Shown: in pieces, positions 39,949 through 49,323 of the stretch
How positions within the stretch are numbered: the first letter of the stretch is position 1
How the letters are laid out: each line of letters starts with the position of its first letter
DNA from: Pseudomonadota bacterium
GTDB taxonomy: Bacteria > Pseudomonadota > Alphaproteobacteria > Rhizobiales > Rhizobiaceae
Direction of reading: 5' to 3'
DNA: 64,000 nucleotides
NCBI GenBank assembly: GCA_023451735.1
Contig: JAEXYH010000038.1
Location: forward strand, 112,471 to 176,470
Notes under the pieces: model-generated
Seen by the model: only the letters and a program-made list of their open reading frames with translations
Told to the model about the DNA's origin: nothing
Databases searched by the model: none
Translations under genes and position numbers: made by a program

Positions 39949-40317
39949 TTGGAAAGTTTAGCGAAACTGCGGCCGTTGATTCTGTTTGTGAGCGGGCTGA
40001 TGGGGCTTTCGGGTGTAGCGCTCGCCGCCGCCGCAAGCCATGGCGGCGACACGCATTTCCTCGGCAATGCATCGACCATGTGCCTGGCCCATGCACCGGT
40101 TCTGCTGGCGCTTTACATCGGCCACGGCACATTCAGGACAGCGACGCTATCCGCCCTCGCCCTTGGTCTCGGCACGATCATTTTTGCAGGCGATCTTGTC
40201 GCGCGGCACTATCTCGGGGATCGGCTTTTTCCGTTCGCAGCACCGGCAGGCGGATCGCTGATGATGCTTGGCTGGCTGCTGATCGCAGCCGGGGCCTTTT
40301 TCGGTCGCCGGAACTGA
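39949..40317 (+). CDS. DUF423-family membrane protein
   Basis: A 122-residue hydrophobic protein with four membrane segments. LMGLSGVALAAAASHG and the ending MMLGWLLIAAGAFF match DUF423 proteins. It starts at TTG 39949, four bases after the globin stop, preceded by AGGGA. Probably co-expressed with the globin. Function is unknown. Confidence 0.75.
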   Translation: MESLAKLRPLILFVSGLMGLSGVALAAAASHGGDTHFLGNASTMCLAHAPVLLALYIGHGTFRTATLSALALGLGTIIFAGDLVARHYLGDRLFPFAAPAGGSLMMLGWLLIAAGAFFGRRN

Positions 40318-40339
40318 CGGGTCAAAATGTCCGCCGGCT

Positions 40340-40564
40340 TTACCGGCGGAACAAAAGCACCTTCCCCGCCTCCCATGACGGCACCGTCGTGGCGTTTACC
40401 GTGGCATGGGAGGGAAAACGGATCACGTTGTCATCATCGCGCCGGTCGTCCCGGCTGCGGCTCGCCAGAAGCTCATAAAGCTCCGGCACCAGTCCCTCTC
40501 CATTCTGCTCCGCCAGCTTGTGCAGGCCGATAAACAGGCTGGGGTCAGGACGCTCGTCTCTCAT
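40340..40564 (-). CDS. Small hypothetical protein coupled to DUF2325 gene
   Basis: A 74-residue protein (MRDERPDPSLFIGLHKLAEQ...) with a helical front half and a polar end. Its start lies 20 bases inside the end of the DUF2325 gene, so the two are probably translated together. No family recognised. Confidence 0.5.
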   Translation of the reverse strand: MRDERPDPSLFIGLHKLAEQNGEGLVPELYELLASRSRDDRRDDDNVIRFPSHATVNATTVPSWEAGKVLLFRR

Positions 40565-40958
40565 CGTTTCTTTCCTTCATCGTCTGGAGCGCACGTTCAA
40601 GGCTCGATTTCGAGCCGTTGCGCAGCGGAACGAAGGCGACGCCGAACTTCTTGCAGCCCGTCTTCACCCTCAGACACGCATCGTGGCTGATACAGTCGAT
40701 GGGGCAGAAAACGCAGTCGACGGAAGGAAGCACGGTGTCTATGCGGGAAACGGCCTCGCGCAGACCGCCATCGTGATGGATGAGCTCGGCGCCATGGCGG
40801 GTTGCGATTGCGCGCAAATGAGCAACCTGACAGTCACGGCCGCCGACATAAAGGAAGCTGCGAACATCGATCGCATCGCGATCCGGCTTAGCCTGCTGTG
40901 TCGCAGTCGCGGTCTCGTTTGCGCCGCCGTTCTTCCGTTTCTGCTTCTTCGCCATCAC
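40545..40958 (-). CDS. DUF2325-domain protein
   Basis: A 137-residue protein with a Lys-rich N-terminus and the DUF2325 pattern: FLYVGGRDCQVAHLR, HHDGGLREA and CVFCPIDCISHDACLRVK. Conserved Cys and His residues suggest a metal site. Function is not established for the family. Confidence 0.75.
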   Translation of the reverse strand: MMAKKQKRKNGGANETATATQQAKPDRDAIDVRSFLYVGGRDCQVAHLRAIATRHGAELIHHDGGLREAVSRIDTVLPSVDCVFCPIDCISHDACLRVKTGCKKFGVAFVPLRNGSKSSLERALQTMKERNDERRAS

Positions 40959-41118
40959 GCCTCGCCTGATCGATTCTCATCTCGGGAACCTTCGGTGAGC
41001 GGCACCTTAGATAAGTTGACTATCAGAGTAAAGATTAAACGTGAGGATCATACTCATATTTGTTTCGACGGCAGTATGGGAATTGGAAGCAGCCCGGATT
41101 GCTTGCTCCCTGCCTTTT

Positions 41119-41442
41119 CTACAGGCGGTTCTCGACGGATGTCATGCGGATGCCGACGAAATTGTCCCGGTCGTCGGAAACAATCTCGCCATAACCGATC
41201 GTCTGTCCGTTCACCTGGATCTCGACCGGCTCGCCGAAACGCTTGTCGAGCCTGAACCATGACCCCTGTTTTGCTGCCGCCAGTTGAGCGACGGAAACCT
41301 TCGCCCTGCCGATGACGACCTGGACCTCGACGGGGATGTCACCGAGACGCGCACGGGATTGCGGCGGTTGCGCAAGATTTTCCTCCGGCGCGGGAAATTC
41401 CGGAAATATGGGAGACGGCTTGCCGGCAGCGTCGTCGATCAT
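41119..41442 (-). CDS. FliN-like (SpoA-domain) protein
   Basis: A 107-residue protein with the C-ring SpoA fold pattern: DIPVEVQVVIGRAKVSV, LDKRFGEPVEIQVNG and GYGEIVSDDRDNFVGIRMT. It resembles FliN, which forms the base of the flagellar switch. No other flagellar gene is near, so it may be a stray or second copy. ATG 41442 has AGAAGG upstream; the frame is open to 41529. Confidence 0.75.
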   Translation of the reverse strand: MIDDAAGKPSPIFPEFPAPEENLAQPPQSRARLGDIPVEVQVVIGRAKVSVAQLAAAKQGSWFRLDKRFGEPVEIQVNGQTIGYGEIVSDDRDNFVGIRMTSVENRL

Positions 41443-41598
41443 AATGGTCACCTTCTGAAATGTATTTGGGGCGCGACTCACTTGAAAATAAACGCTGCAA
41501 CACCCCAGTTCGCCCCGCACCGGCGGCAACCGTTAACGAGCCGTTAACATCCACAGTTGACGGATCATAAAGATGCAAATCCGACAGAAGATCGCAAA

Positions 41599-42027
41599 TC
41601 AGCCGCTGTGTCCGCTCCGCATCGTGCGGGTCCGCACGACCGTTGACGCCCGCATGCGCTTGAGCGCTGTCAGCGGCAACCCGCCCTTGGCCAAGGCATT
41701 GATAAAAAACGTATCTTCCGGCCGCGAGAAAATCAGGACCATCCTGTCCTTCATCACATTCCGCTTGGCGCAGGTGAAGAACACCTCATTATCGCCGAGG
41801 CAGAGATAGAAATGGTCGGGCAGAAATTCGACCGCACCAGCCTGAATGAGCGCGCCAGTCTCGCAGATGCCGACAATATGTACCTGTAGGCTGGAAAAGG
41901 ATTTTACCCCGCCATTTGGATAGACCGCACGCGCGACAAGATTGGTCTTGCGATAACGAACCTTCGGGTTGTCGTTCGCCTCGTAGAACTGCGCAAGATA
42001 ATGGCGAGGCTTGCTGCTTTCCAACAT
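41599..42027 (-). CDS. Possible PilZ-like protein
   Basis: A 142-residue protein with an R-Y-R-K segment and VHIVGICETGALIQAG, which vaguely follows the PilZ pattern of an Arg motif and a later D/N-x-S-x-x-G motif, but with Cys in place of Ser. It may bind cyclic-di-GMP or be a degenerate relative. Proximity to the FliN-like gene fits a motility role but is weak evidence. Confidence 0.4.
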   Translation of the reverse strand: MLESSKPRHYLAQFYEANDNPKVRYRKTNLVARAVYPNGGVKSFSSLQVHIVGICETGALIQAGAVEFLPDHFYLCLGDNEVFFTCAKRNVMKDRMVLIFSRPEDTFFINALAKGGLPLTALKRMRASTVVRTRTMRSGHSG

Positions 42028-42415
42028 ACGGCGACCCGGAAATGGTTAAAACAATCCTAACACCGTACCGTAGCGGGAAACCATGTGCAATTATCAGATT
42101 TAGGGGTAATTTCAGTAGTTTGGCATATGCGCACAAACACAGACGCACCATGACAGGGCATCGCGCTACGATGTCGAGGAGAGCGGAAGTGATAGAGCAA
42201 TGCGGGAGATCAGCGGCAGGAAGAAAGCAAGCCCGCCTGAACAGACAGGGTTAAGCCCGGAGCGGCGCAGGCATTCCCTCGCCGCGCTTTTTTGCCGGAA
42301 ACCAGATAGCCTGCCGGCTTGCGGAACCGGTACCAACCTTGCGGGACAACGGTTACCATTGCAGTTGCGACCCCCGCCCTTATGAGGGTCGCATGATATG
42401 ATGCGTCAACGCTCT
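42028..42415. other. Intergenic region with hairpins
   Basis: About 388 bases without a supportable gene between the PilZ-like and acuI genes. It contains a terminator-like hairpin at 42262-42293 and an inverted repeat GCGACCC (42367) to GGGTCGC (42392) near the acuI stop. Confidence 0.45.
42262..42293 (+). terminator. Terminator-like hairpin in an intergenic region
   Basis: GCGGCG (42262-42267) pairs with CGCCGC (42280-42285), followed by GC and six T (42288-42293). It points to a plus-strand transcript ending here although no plus-strand gene precedes it, so a small RNA is possible. Confidence 0.45.
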
Positions 42416-43411
42416 TCAGGCGGTCACGTCGATGACGACCCGTCCCCGGATCTTTCCATCCACGATGGCCTGCGCCAGCTCCGGCAGTTTCGACATCGGC
42501 TCGACGGTCGTGATCGCGTCCAGCTTGGTCTTGTCCAGGTCACGGGCCAATCGGCTCCAGGCTGCAAGGCGCTGCTCCCTCGGAGCCATGACCGAATCCA
42601 CACCGATCAGGGTGACGCTGCGCAGGATATGCGGCAGCACGGTTGCCGGAAGATCGGCACCACCCGCCAGACCGCAAGCGGCGATTGCGCCGCCCCGAAT
42701 CGTCTGCGCCAGCGCATTGGCAAGTGTCGTGGAGCCGACGCTGTCGACACCACCCGCCCAGCGCTCCTTCTGCAGCGGTCCGCCCTTCTGCTGCAGTTCC
42801 GCCCGATGGATGAAATTCTTCGCACCGAGGGTTTCCAGATAGGCATGGGTTTCCGGCCGCCCGGTGGAGGCGGTGACATTGTATCCCCGGGCGGAAAGCA
42901 GCGCGATCGCCACCGATCCCACGCCGCCGGCAGCTCCCGTCACCAGCACCTCGCCTTCACCCGGCTTGATCGCACCCCATTTTTCCAGGGCTTCGACGCA
43001 AAGCGCGGATGTATAACCGGCCGTACCGATCGCCATCGCCTGTTGCAGGGAAAACGTCTCGGGCAACGGGATCAGCCATTCGGCCTTCACGCGCTGGTAC
43101 CGCCCGTAAGCACCCGGTTCGGTTTCCGAAAGGCCCCATCCGTTCAGGATCACCTTGTCACCCGGCTTCCACTCCGGTGACCGTGACTCGATCACCGTGC
43201 CGGAAATATCGATCCCGGCGATCAGCGGGGTGCGGCGGGCGATACGGCCCTTGCCCGTAATGGCCAGCCCGTCCTTGTAGTTCAGCGTCGAGTAAGCGAT
43301 CTCGACCAGGACATCATTGTCGGGCAGTTCATTGACAGAAACCTCCCTGAAGGCCGCCGCCGGCTTGCCGTCGACCGTATCGATGACCATCGCCCTGAAC
43401 GTTTCAACCAT
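42416..43411 (-). CDS. acuI: Acrylyl-CoA reductase-type MDR oxidoreductase
   Basis: A 331-residue NADPH-dependent medium-chain reductase of the YhdH/AcuI group: STLNYKDGLAITGKG near the start, VLNGWGLSETEPGAYGRYQRV, and the dinucleotide motif VTGAAGGVGSVAIALL. It would reduce acryloyl-CoA to propionyl-CoA or act on related enoyl compounds. It stands alone; the exact substrate is inference. Confidence 0.85.
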   Translation of the reverse strand: MVETFRAMVIDTVDGKPAAAFREVSVNELPDNDVLVEIAYSTLNYKDGLAITGKGRIARRTPLIAGIDISGTVIESRSPEWKPGDKVILNGWGLSETEPGAYGRYQRVKAEWLIPLPETFSLQQAMAIGTAGYTSALCVEALEKWGAIKPGEGEVLVTGAAGGVGSVAIALLSARGYNVTASTGRPETHAYLETLGAKNFIHRAELQQKGGPLQKERWAGGVDSVGSTTLANALAQTIRGGAIAACGLAGGADLPATVLPHILRSVTLIGVDSVMAPREQRLAAWSRLARDLDKTKLDAITTVEPMSKLPELAQAIVDGKIRGRVVIDVTA

Positions 43412-43636
43412 TTCGTCACTCCAATTGATTTGCTCTACGCTCCGTATCTAGAGCCCCCATGCCTCCCGGCTATTGATGCATGTCACGATAGCAGGGAGTG
43501 CGAGGCTTACCCATCGAGAGCCCGAAGCGGCATGTCGCAGTAGGCGCACTGCAGAAAATTTACCGTTTGATAAAATTTTAAGCCGTGTTACGATCTGCCC
43601 AATAGTTGTCCATAACCATATAATGAGGGAACTCGG

Positions 43637-44998
43637 ATGGAACGACTGGGAAGCGGGATCGAGGCCGGCAGGCTCTCGTCCAACGAATACGCATCGAATT
43701 TTTCCGACCTTCACCCGCGCCTCGACAAGCATGAGGCGCTGGTCGCATCAGACCGCTGTTACTTCTGTTATGATGCGCCCTGTATGACGGCCTGTCCCAC
43801 CGCCATCGATATCCCGATGTTCATCCGGCAGATATCGACTGGCAATCCGCTCGGATCGGCAAAGACGATTTTCGACCAGAACATTCTGGGCGGTATGTGC
43901 GCCCGCGTCTGTCCCACCGAAACGCTGTGCGAGGAGGTCTGCGTCCGCAACACGGCGGAGGATCGCCCCGTCGAGATCGGCAGGCTGCAGCGCTATGCGA
44001 CCGACATCGCCATGGAGGCCGGGCGGCAGTTTTTCGAGCGGAAGCCGCCGAGCGGCAAGAAGATCGCCGTTATCGGCGCCGGCCCCGCCGGCCTTGCCGC
44101 CGCGCACCGCCTGGCGGTCAACGGCCATGACGTGACCATTCTCGAAGCCCGCGAGAAATCCGGCGGCCTCAACGAATACGGTATCGCCACCTACAAGGCG
44201 GTCGACGATTTCGCCCAGCGCGAGGTGGATTATGTCACCGCCATCGGCGGCATCGCCATTGAACACGGCAAGGTGCTCGGCCGTGACTTTTCGCTGTCGG
44301 ACCTGACCGGACAATACGATGCGGTTTTCCTCGGCATGGGCCTTTCAGGGGTCAACGGATTGGGCGTGGAGGGCGAAAGCCTGTCCGGCGTCGATGACGC
44401 TGTCGACTTCATCGCGGCGCTGCGTCAGGCTGAGAACAAGGCAAGCGTCCCGATCGGCCGCCGTGTTGTCGTCATCGGCGGCGGCATGACCGCGATCGAC
44501 GCCGCCGTCCAGGCAAAACTGCTCGGCGCCGAGGAAGTGACGATCTGTTACCGCCGCGGCAAGGAAAACATGAACGCCTCGACATGGGAGCAGGATCTGG
44601 CCGCCTCCAGAGGCGTCATAATCCGCCATTGGCTGGCACCGAAATCGATCATCGGCAAGGATGGCAAAGTGGCTGGGATCGAGGTGGAATATACCGCGAT
44701 GAAGGACGGCAAGCTCGCCGCCACCGGCGAAACCGGCATCATCGCCGCCGACCAGATTTTCAAGGCCATCGGCCAGACCTTCATCGCCTCCGGCCTCGGC
44801 GCCCTGCAATTCGAAAAAGGCAAGATCGTGGTGGATGCTGAAGGCCACACCTCGATGGAAAACGTCTGGGCAGGTGGCGACTGTATCGGTCGCGGCGAGG
44901 ATCTGACCGTCTCGGCCGTCGCGCAAGGCCGGGACGCCGCCGAAAGCATCAACCGTATGCTGGCAGCCGGCACTCAGCCGGCCAGCGCAGTCGCCTGA
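43637..44998 (+). CDS. preT: NAD-dependent dihydropyrimidine dehydrogenase subunit PreT
   Basis: A 453-residue flavoprotein with two N-terminal 4Fe-4S cysteine clusters (CYFCYDAPCMTACP and GGMCARVCPTETLCEEVC), an FAD motif VIGAGPAGLAAAHRLA and an NADH motif VIGGGMTAIDAA. It takes electrons from NADH for the partner PreA, which reduces uracil or thymine. preA follows after 14 bases. The start at ATG 43637 gives the expected N-terminal length. Confidence 0.93.
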   Translation: MERLGSGIEAGRLSSNEYASNFSDLHPRLDKHEALVASDRCYFCYDAPCMTACPTAIDIPMFIRQISTGNPLGSAKTIFDQNILGGMCARVCPTETLCEEVCVRNTAEDRPVEIGRLQRYATDIAMEAGRQFFERKPPSGKKIAVIGAGPAGLAAAHRLAVNGHDVTILEAREKSGGLNEYGIATYKAVDDFAQREVDYVTAIGGIAIEHGKVLGRDFSLSDLTGQYDAVFLGMGLSGVNGLGVEGESLSGVDDAVDFIAALRQAENKASVPIGRRVVVIGGGMTAIDAAVQAKLLGAEEVTICYRRGKENMNASTWEQDLAASRGVIIRHWLAPKSIIGKDGKVAGIEVEYTAMKDGKLAATGETGIIAADQIFKAIGQTFIASGLGALQFEKGKIVVDAEGHTSMENVWAGGDCIGRGEDLTVSAVAQGRDAAESINRMLAAGTQPASAVA

Positions 44999-45012
44999 GG
45001 GGAGACGAAACC

Positions 45013-46326
45013 ATGGCTGATATCCGCAACAATTTCGTCGGCATCAAATCCCCCAACCCCTTCTGGCTCGCCTCGGCCCCACCGACCGACAAGGCCTATA
45101 ATGTCGAGCGCGCCTTCAGGGCCGGCTGGGGCGGCGTGGTCTGGAAGACGCTGGGCGAACAGGGTCCGCCCGTCGTCAACGTCAACGGCCCGCGCTACGG
45201 CGCGATCTGGGGCGCCGACCGCCGGCTTCTGGGTTTGAACAATATCGAACTGATCACCGACCGTGACCTCTACACCAATCTCGTCGAGATGAAGCAGGTG
45301 AAGAAGAACTGGCCGGATCGCGCAATCGTCGCCTCGATCATGGTCCCTTGCGAGGAGAACGCCTGGAAGGCGATCCTGCCGCTCGTCGAAGAAACCGAAG
45401 TCGACGGCATCGAACTCAACTTCGGCTGTCCGCACGGCATGTCGGAGCGCGGCATGGGTTCCGCCGTTGGTCAGGTGCCCGAATATATCGAGATGGTGGT
45501 GCGCTGGTGCAAGCAGTATACCCGCATGCCGGTCATCACCAAGCTGACGCCCAACATTACCGACATCCGGCACCCCGCCCGCGCCGCAAAACGTGGCGGC
45601 ACCGATGCCGTGTCGCTGATCAACACGATCTCCTCGATTGTCTCGGTCGACCTCGACAGTTTCTCGCCCAACCCGTCGATCAACGGCAAGGGTAGTCACG
45701 GTGGTTATTGCGGCCCGGCGGTCAAGCCGATCGCACTCAACATGGTGGCCGAGATCGCCCGCGATCCGGAAACCTACGGCCTTCCGATCTCCGGCATCGG
45801 CGGCGTGACGACATGGCGTGATGCGGCCGAATTCCTGGCACTCGGTGCCGGCAACGTGCAGGTCTGCACCGCGGCCATGACCTACGGCTTCAAGATCGTC
45901 GAGGAGATGATCACCGGCCTCTCCGCCTGGATGGATACGAAAGGCCACCGTACGCTGGACGATATCACCGGCCGCGCGGTGCAGAATGTCACCGACTGGC
46001 AATATCTCAACCTCAACTACATCGCCAAGGCGCATATCGATCAGGACGCCTGCATCAAATGCGGCCGCTGTCACATCGCCTGCGAGGACACCTCCCACCA
46101 GGCAATCACCGCCATGGTCGATGGCGTCAGGCATTTCGAGGTGAAGGAAGAGGATTGCGTCGGCTGCAATCTCTGCGTCAACGTCTGTCCGGTGGAAAAC
46201 TGCATCACCATGGAGGCTCTGCCCGCAGGAAGCCTCGACAAACGCACCGGCCGCCCGGTCGACCCCAGCTACGCCAACTGGACGAGCCATCCCAACAACC
46301 CGATGGCACGGCAGGCGGCGGAGTAG
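45013..46326 (+). CDS. preA: NAD-dependent dihydropyrimidine dehydrogenase subunit PreA
   Basis: A 437-residue protein: a dihydroorotate-dehydrogenase-like FMN domain (NFGCPHGMSERGMGSAVG carries the active-site Cys) and a C-terminal pair of 4Fe-4S clusters (CIKCGRCHIAC and CVGCNLCVNVCP). With PreT it catalyses reduction of uracil and thymine to dihydro forms. GGGGAGA precedes the ATG. The uracil permease at 25.5 kb could supply the substrate. Confidence 0.94.
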   Translation: MADIRNNFVGIKSPNPFWLASAPPTDKAYNVERAFRAGWGGVVWKTLGEQGPPVVNVNGPRYGAIWGADRRLLGLNNIELITDRDLYTNLVEMKQVKKNWPDRAIVASIMVPCEENAWKAILPLVEETEVDGIELNFGCPHGMSERGMGSAVGQVPEYIEMVVRWCKQYTRMPVITKLTPNITDIRHPARAAKRGGTDAVSLINTISSIVSVDLDSFSPNPSINGKGSHGGYCGPAVKPIALNMVAEIARDPETYGLPISGIGGVTTWRDAAEFLALGAGNVQVCTAAMTYGFKIVEEMITGLSAWMDTKGHRTLDDITGRAVQNVTDWQYLNLNYIAKAHIDQDACIKCGRCHIACEDTSHQAITAMVDGVRHFEVKEEDCVGCNLCVNVCPVENCITMEALPAGSLDKRTGRPVDPSYANWTSHPNNPMARQAAE

Positions 46327-46339
46327 GATGAGAGGAGAA

Positions 46340-46366
46340 GGTCAGCCGCCCTAAGTGCGGCCGACC
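46340..46366. terminator. Hairpin between convergent preA and glxA genes
   Basis: GGTCAGCCGC (46340-46349) pairs, with one mismatch, with GCGGCCGACC (46357-46366). The right arm overlaps the last codons of the minus-strand glxA gene. No clear T-run; possible bidirectional terminator. Confidence 0.4.
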
Positions 46367-47304
46367 TCCCGTTGTCCGAACGTATTCCTGTAAGCGGCCG
46401 GGCTTGTGCCCAGCCGCTTACGGAAATGATGGCGCAAGGTTGCCTGAGTGCCGAACCCGCAGGCGATCGCGATATCGTCCAGCGAAGTCGAAACTTGTTT
46501 TTCCAGTAGGTCGCGCGCCAGCCTCAGCCGCTCCTTGACCAGCCATTCCCCGACACTGTCGCCAGTTGCCGCCTCGAAGCGGCGCTGGAAGGTACGCATG
46601 CTCATCCCCGCCCGTTCCGCCAGCATGCGGATGGGTTGCTCCTCAAAAAGCCGCTCACGCATCCATTCGATCAGCGGGCCAAGACGAAGTCCCTCCCTCT
46701 CCTGCGGCACCGGCGACGCAATGAACTGCGCCTGCCCTCCCTCGCGATGCGGCGGCACCACCAGCCGGCGGGCAACGCTGTTGGCGGCCTCGACGCCGAA
46801 GTCGCTGCGCACGACATGAAGGCAAAGGTCGAGACCCGCGGCGCTGCCGGCAGCCGTAAGCGTCCTGCCCTCGTCCATGTAGAGAACGTCGGCATCGAAA
46901 GCCGTGCCGGGATAACGCTCGGCAATAGCATCCAGATAACGCCAATGTGTTGTGGCGCGGCGCCCGTCCAGAAGACCGGCAGCAGCCAGAACCGCTACAC
47001 CGGAACAAAGCGACATCACCCGCGCGCCGCGTCGATGGACCGCCTGCAGCGCCTCGATCAGTCTCTTCGGCACCGGCTCCTGGATCCCGCGCCAGCCGGG
47101 TACGACAACAAGATCCGCTTCTTCCAGAACTTCCAGCCCGCGATCGACGGAAACCGTAAGCCCACCGGCCGCCTTCAGCGGTCCCGGCTCGATGCCCGCG
47201 ACGGAGAACCGGTACCAACCCTCCCCCATTTCCGGACGGGCAAGACCGAAGACCTCATAGGCGATGCCGAACTCGAACGTGCAAAGCCCGTCATAGGCAA
47301 GCAC
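46351..47304 (-). CDS. GlxA-family AraC-type transcriptional regulator, 5' end altered
   Basis: A 317-residue protein: DJ-1/PfpI-like sensor domain (MSLCSGVAVLAAAGLL with the nucleophile-elbow Cys), then an AraC double helix-turn-helix (MSMRTFQRRFEAATGD ... IAIACGFGTQATLRHHF). The first readable start is a GTG at 47304, opening inside what is the first beta strand of the domain in its paralogue at 57.4-58.5 kb. In-frame codons before it run into a TGA within eight codons. The candidate end of a Tn7-like element (TGT at 47312) lies just upstream, so insertion probably removed the native start and promoter. The rest of the protein is intact. Confidence 0.8.
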   Translation of the reverse strand: MLAYDGLCTFEFGIAYEVFGLARPEMGEGWYRFSVAGIEPGPLKAAGGLTVSVDRGLEVLEEADLVVVPGWRGIQEPVPKRLIEALQAVHRRGARVMSLCSGVAVLAAAGLLDGRRATTHWRYLDAIAERYPGTAFDADVLYMDEGRTLTAAGSAAGLDLCLHVVRSDFGVEAANSVARRLVVPPHREGGQAQFIASPVPQEREGLRLGPLIEWMRERLFEEQPIRMLAERAGMSMRTFQRRFEAATGDSVGEWLVKERLRLARDLLEKQVSTSLDDIAIACGFGTQATLRHHFRKRLGTSPAAYRNTFGQREVGRT

Positions 47305-47365
47305 GGCGACATGTATAGGGAAAATTCAGACTGATTCACTGCGCCATTGTTTTCATTCGTCTCGT

Positions 47366-47403
47366 CAAAAAATTGATTCATTGATTTCCAAAAAATCGAT
47401 TCA
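47366..47403 (+). repeat. Candidate transposase-binding repeats near a Tn7-like end
   Basis: CAAAAAATTGATTCA at 47366-47380 and CAAAAAATCGATTCA at 47389-47403: 14 of 15 bases identical, spaced 23 bases apart. A third GATTCA is at 47333-47338. Repeats of about this spacing next to a TGT terminus are typical of TnsB-binding sites. They lie in the gap between tniQ-1 and glxA, and might alternatively be operators of GlxA. Confidence 0.5.
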
Positions 47404-47425
47404 GAGTGCTTAACGGACGACGAGA

Positions 47426-49186
47426 TCAACCATCCAGCCCAAGGCACCGAAGAGCCGGCGTACGTCGCACATATCGATCTCCCGTCAATCTAATACCCGC
47501 ATCGGCTAGCCGTCTCGAGATGAACGAGCGTGTTAGTTCCTCGCCTTGTATAGCTGCGATGCACACGAGTTCATCCACTAAGGCAAATTCGCGCTTAAAG
47601 CGGTAAAGATGTTTGAGGGTGAACTCGCTCTTAAAGTCGAACAGGGTCTGCGCTGCCCCAATGCTCATGTTCAGAAAAAATGCGACCTCGACACTGGTAA
47701 GTGGATAGGCGCAGCTCCCTTTGATACCTTCCACACACGCTAAAAAGCGCTTCCATGGCAGGAAGTCCTCGACGTAAAGGCTATCGAGACTATGCCCCTG
47801 CCCTGGCGTATGCACAGTTGGGAGCGCTCCATTTTTCATAGCCGCTAACACATGCGGCCAAACATTGCCTCGCCCGCGAAACAGAGTATTGACAGTTTTC
47901 TGGACCGGCAACCTTATAGCACCGGGAGTCGCAGGACTGACGATAGGTGGGTATAATTCCGAAACCCATGCTAAGACCTTCTCCCCAACAACATCTTGGC
48001 GGTTGCGACCCCGTTGAGCTGTGTCCTCAATATAGCTGTCATATAGAACGATCGGCGGTAGCTTCGAAACGGAACTAGCTTGCAGAAAGTCCCCGTCGGT
48101 TGAAGCTGCGGTCAGCGCAGCGACTTCCAATCGAAGAGTGCGTCCCGCATTGGGATTGATAACTTCGAGGCGTCTCAGGCATCGAGCTTGCTTATTCCCA
48201 GACCTTGAAAAAGCAACCACTCTCTTCACTGCAACGATCGTATCCTTATTCAACACACCTGCGTCTTTGCAGAAGCGAGAAAAGGAATGCGGCTCGCTAC
48301 CCTTACTAGCGGAACGGAACTGCCCGAAGTCAGAGACGATATGTGCTAAACCATCAGGCCAATTGAGAATTGCCCGACCAGCCTTCGCTAGATTCAGCGG
48401 ATCAACTGTGGTGGTGGCGATCCTTCTTCTTGTCGAAGGGTCTCGGTTTTGAAACGCCGCCCCGACAAGTGCACAGAGCATAAATATCTCGCCCGGATTT
48501 TGCCTGCATAGGTCTGGATGTAGCTGCGATGTTGCGAGCTTTCCCTCCGGTCGTTCCGGATCGACCAATCCCGTTACAAAGTCCAACGCCTCCTTGTCGT
48601 CGGTTAGAGCAAGCTCGCTTTCAGTTTCACGGAGATCGTATCCGCAGCGATGGCAACGATGGATGCCGAGAGGGTAAATGAAATTCAGCTCCCTCTTGCA
48701 AGATGGATTTTGGCAGCAGCTGATCAATAGTTGGTAGTTGCCAGGGTCGAAGTTGAGACTTCGCAGGTGCCAAATTGCCTTCGAGTGTAATGATGATCTC
48801 AGTGAAAGCGGCGACACTCGCCTTTTTCCGGTCAACTGCTGTCTGCTTAGAGAAGCTCCGAAAAAGTTGACGTTGGAACTGCCGGCCGCGGGGCGGCGGT
48901 ACATTAGCGGTTCCAGGTCAGCATGCCCCTTGGGGGTACCAAGACGATCGGCCAAGCCGATGTACTCAGCACGGTCGTCAACCGCCCACGCATGGGAAAA
49001 GTTGAAGCCAAGACCAACCAAGTCGCGGACTCTTCTGAACCTGTTCAAGCACGCCGCGCGATAGATTAAGTCTGCCAGACCTTCCCCAGGCATAGGCGCA
49101 ACGGGAATACCCACACGAGTGCCAGAAAGGCCGATAAGTCGTTTGGCAATCTCGGATGTAACGACAATGCCGGATTGCTCGTACAT
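47426..49186 (-). CDS. TniQ/TnsD-type target selector protein 1
   Basis: A 586-residue protein with the TniQ N-terminal pattern GIPVAPMPGEGLADLIYRA, a zinc finger-like set of Cys (C158/C163 in CQNPSC and C178/C181 in CHRC), and a long helical C-terminus with helix-turn-helix-like segments. TniQ/TnsD proteins choose the insertion site and recruit TnsC. It starts at ATG 49186 with GAGGT upstream, 137 bases after the tnsC stop, and is the last gene before the candidate transposon end. Confidence 0.8.
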   Translation of the reverse strand: MYEQSGIVVTSEIAKRLIGLSGTRVGIPVAPMPGEGLADLIYRAACLNRFRRVRDLVGLGFNFSHAWAVDDRAEYIGLADRLGTPKGHADLEPLMYRRPAAGSSNVNFFGASLSRQQLTGKRRVSPLSLRSSLHSKAIWHLRSLNFDPGNYQLLISCCQNPSCKRELNFIYPLGIHRCHRCGYDLRETESELALTDDKEALDFVTGLVDPERPEGKLATSQLHPDLCRQNPGEIFMLCALVGAAFQNRDPSTRRRIATTTVDPLNLAKAGRAILNWPDGLAHIVSDFGQFRSASKGSEPHSFSRFCKDAGVLNKDTIVAVKRVVAFSRSGNKQARCLRRLEVINPNAGRTLRLEVAALTAASTDGDFLQASSVSKLPPIVLYDSYIEDTAQRGRNRQDVVGEKVLAWVSELYPPIVSPATPGAIRLPVQKTVNTLFRGRGNVWPHVLAAMKNGALPTVHTPGQGHSLDSLYVEDFLPWKRFLACVEGIKGSCAYPLTSVEVAFFLNMSIGAAQTLFDFKSEFTLKHLYRFKREFALVDELVCIAAIQGEELTRSFISRRLADAGIRLTGDRYVRRTPALRCLGLDG

Positions 49187-49323
49187 TCTACCTCACGTCT
49201 TTACTCGCTGCACTAGGGATGGGCCTCAGTTGGCGATCACACCAATGCTGGCACGACGGCTAGAAACGCGACAAAGAAATCGCCACATCTGATCATTGCT
49301 TCTGAAAATGCGAGTACAGAAGG

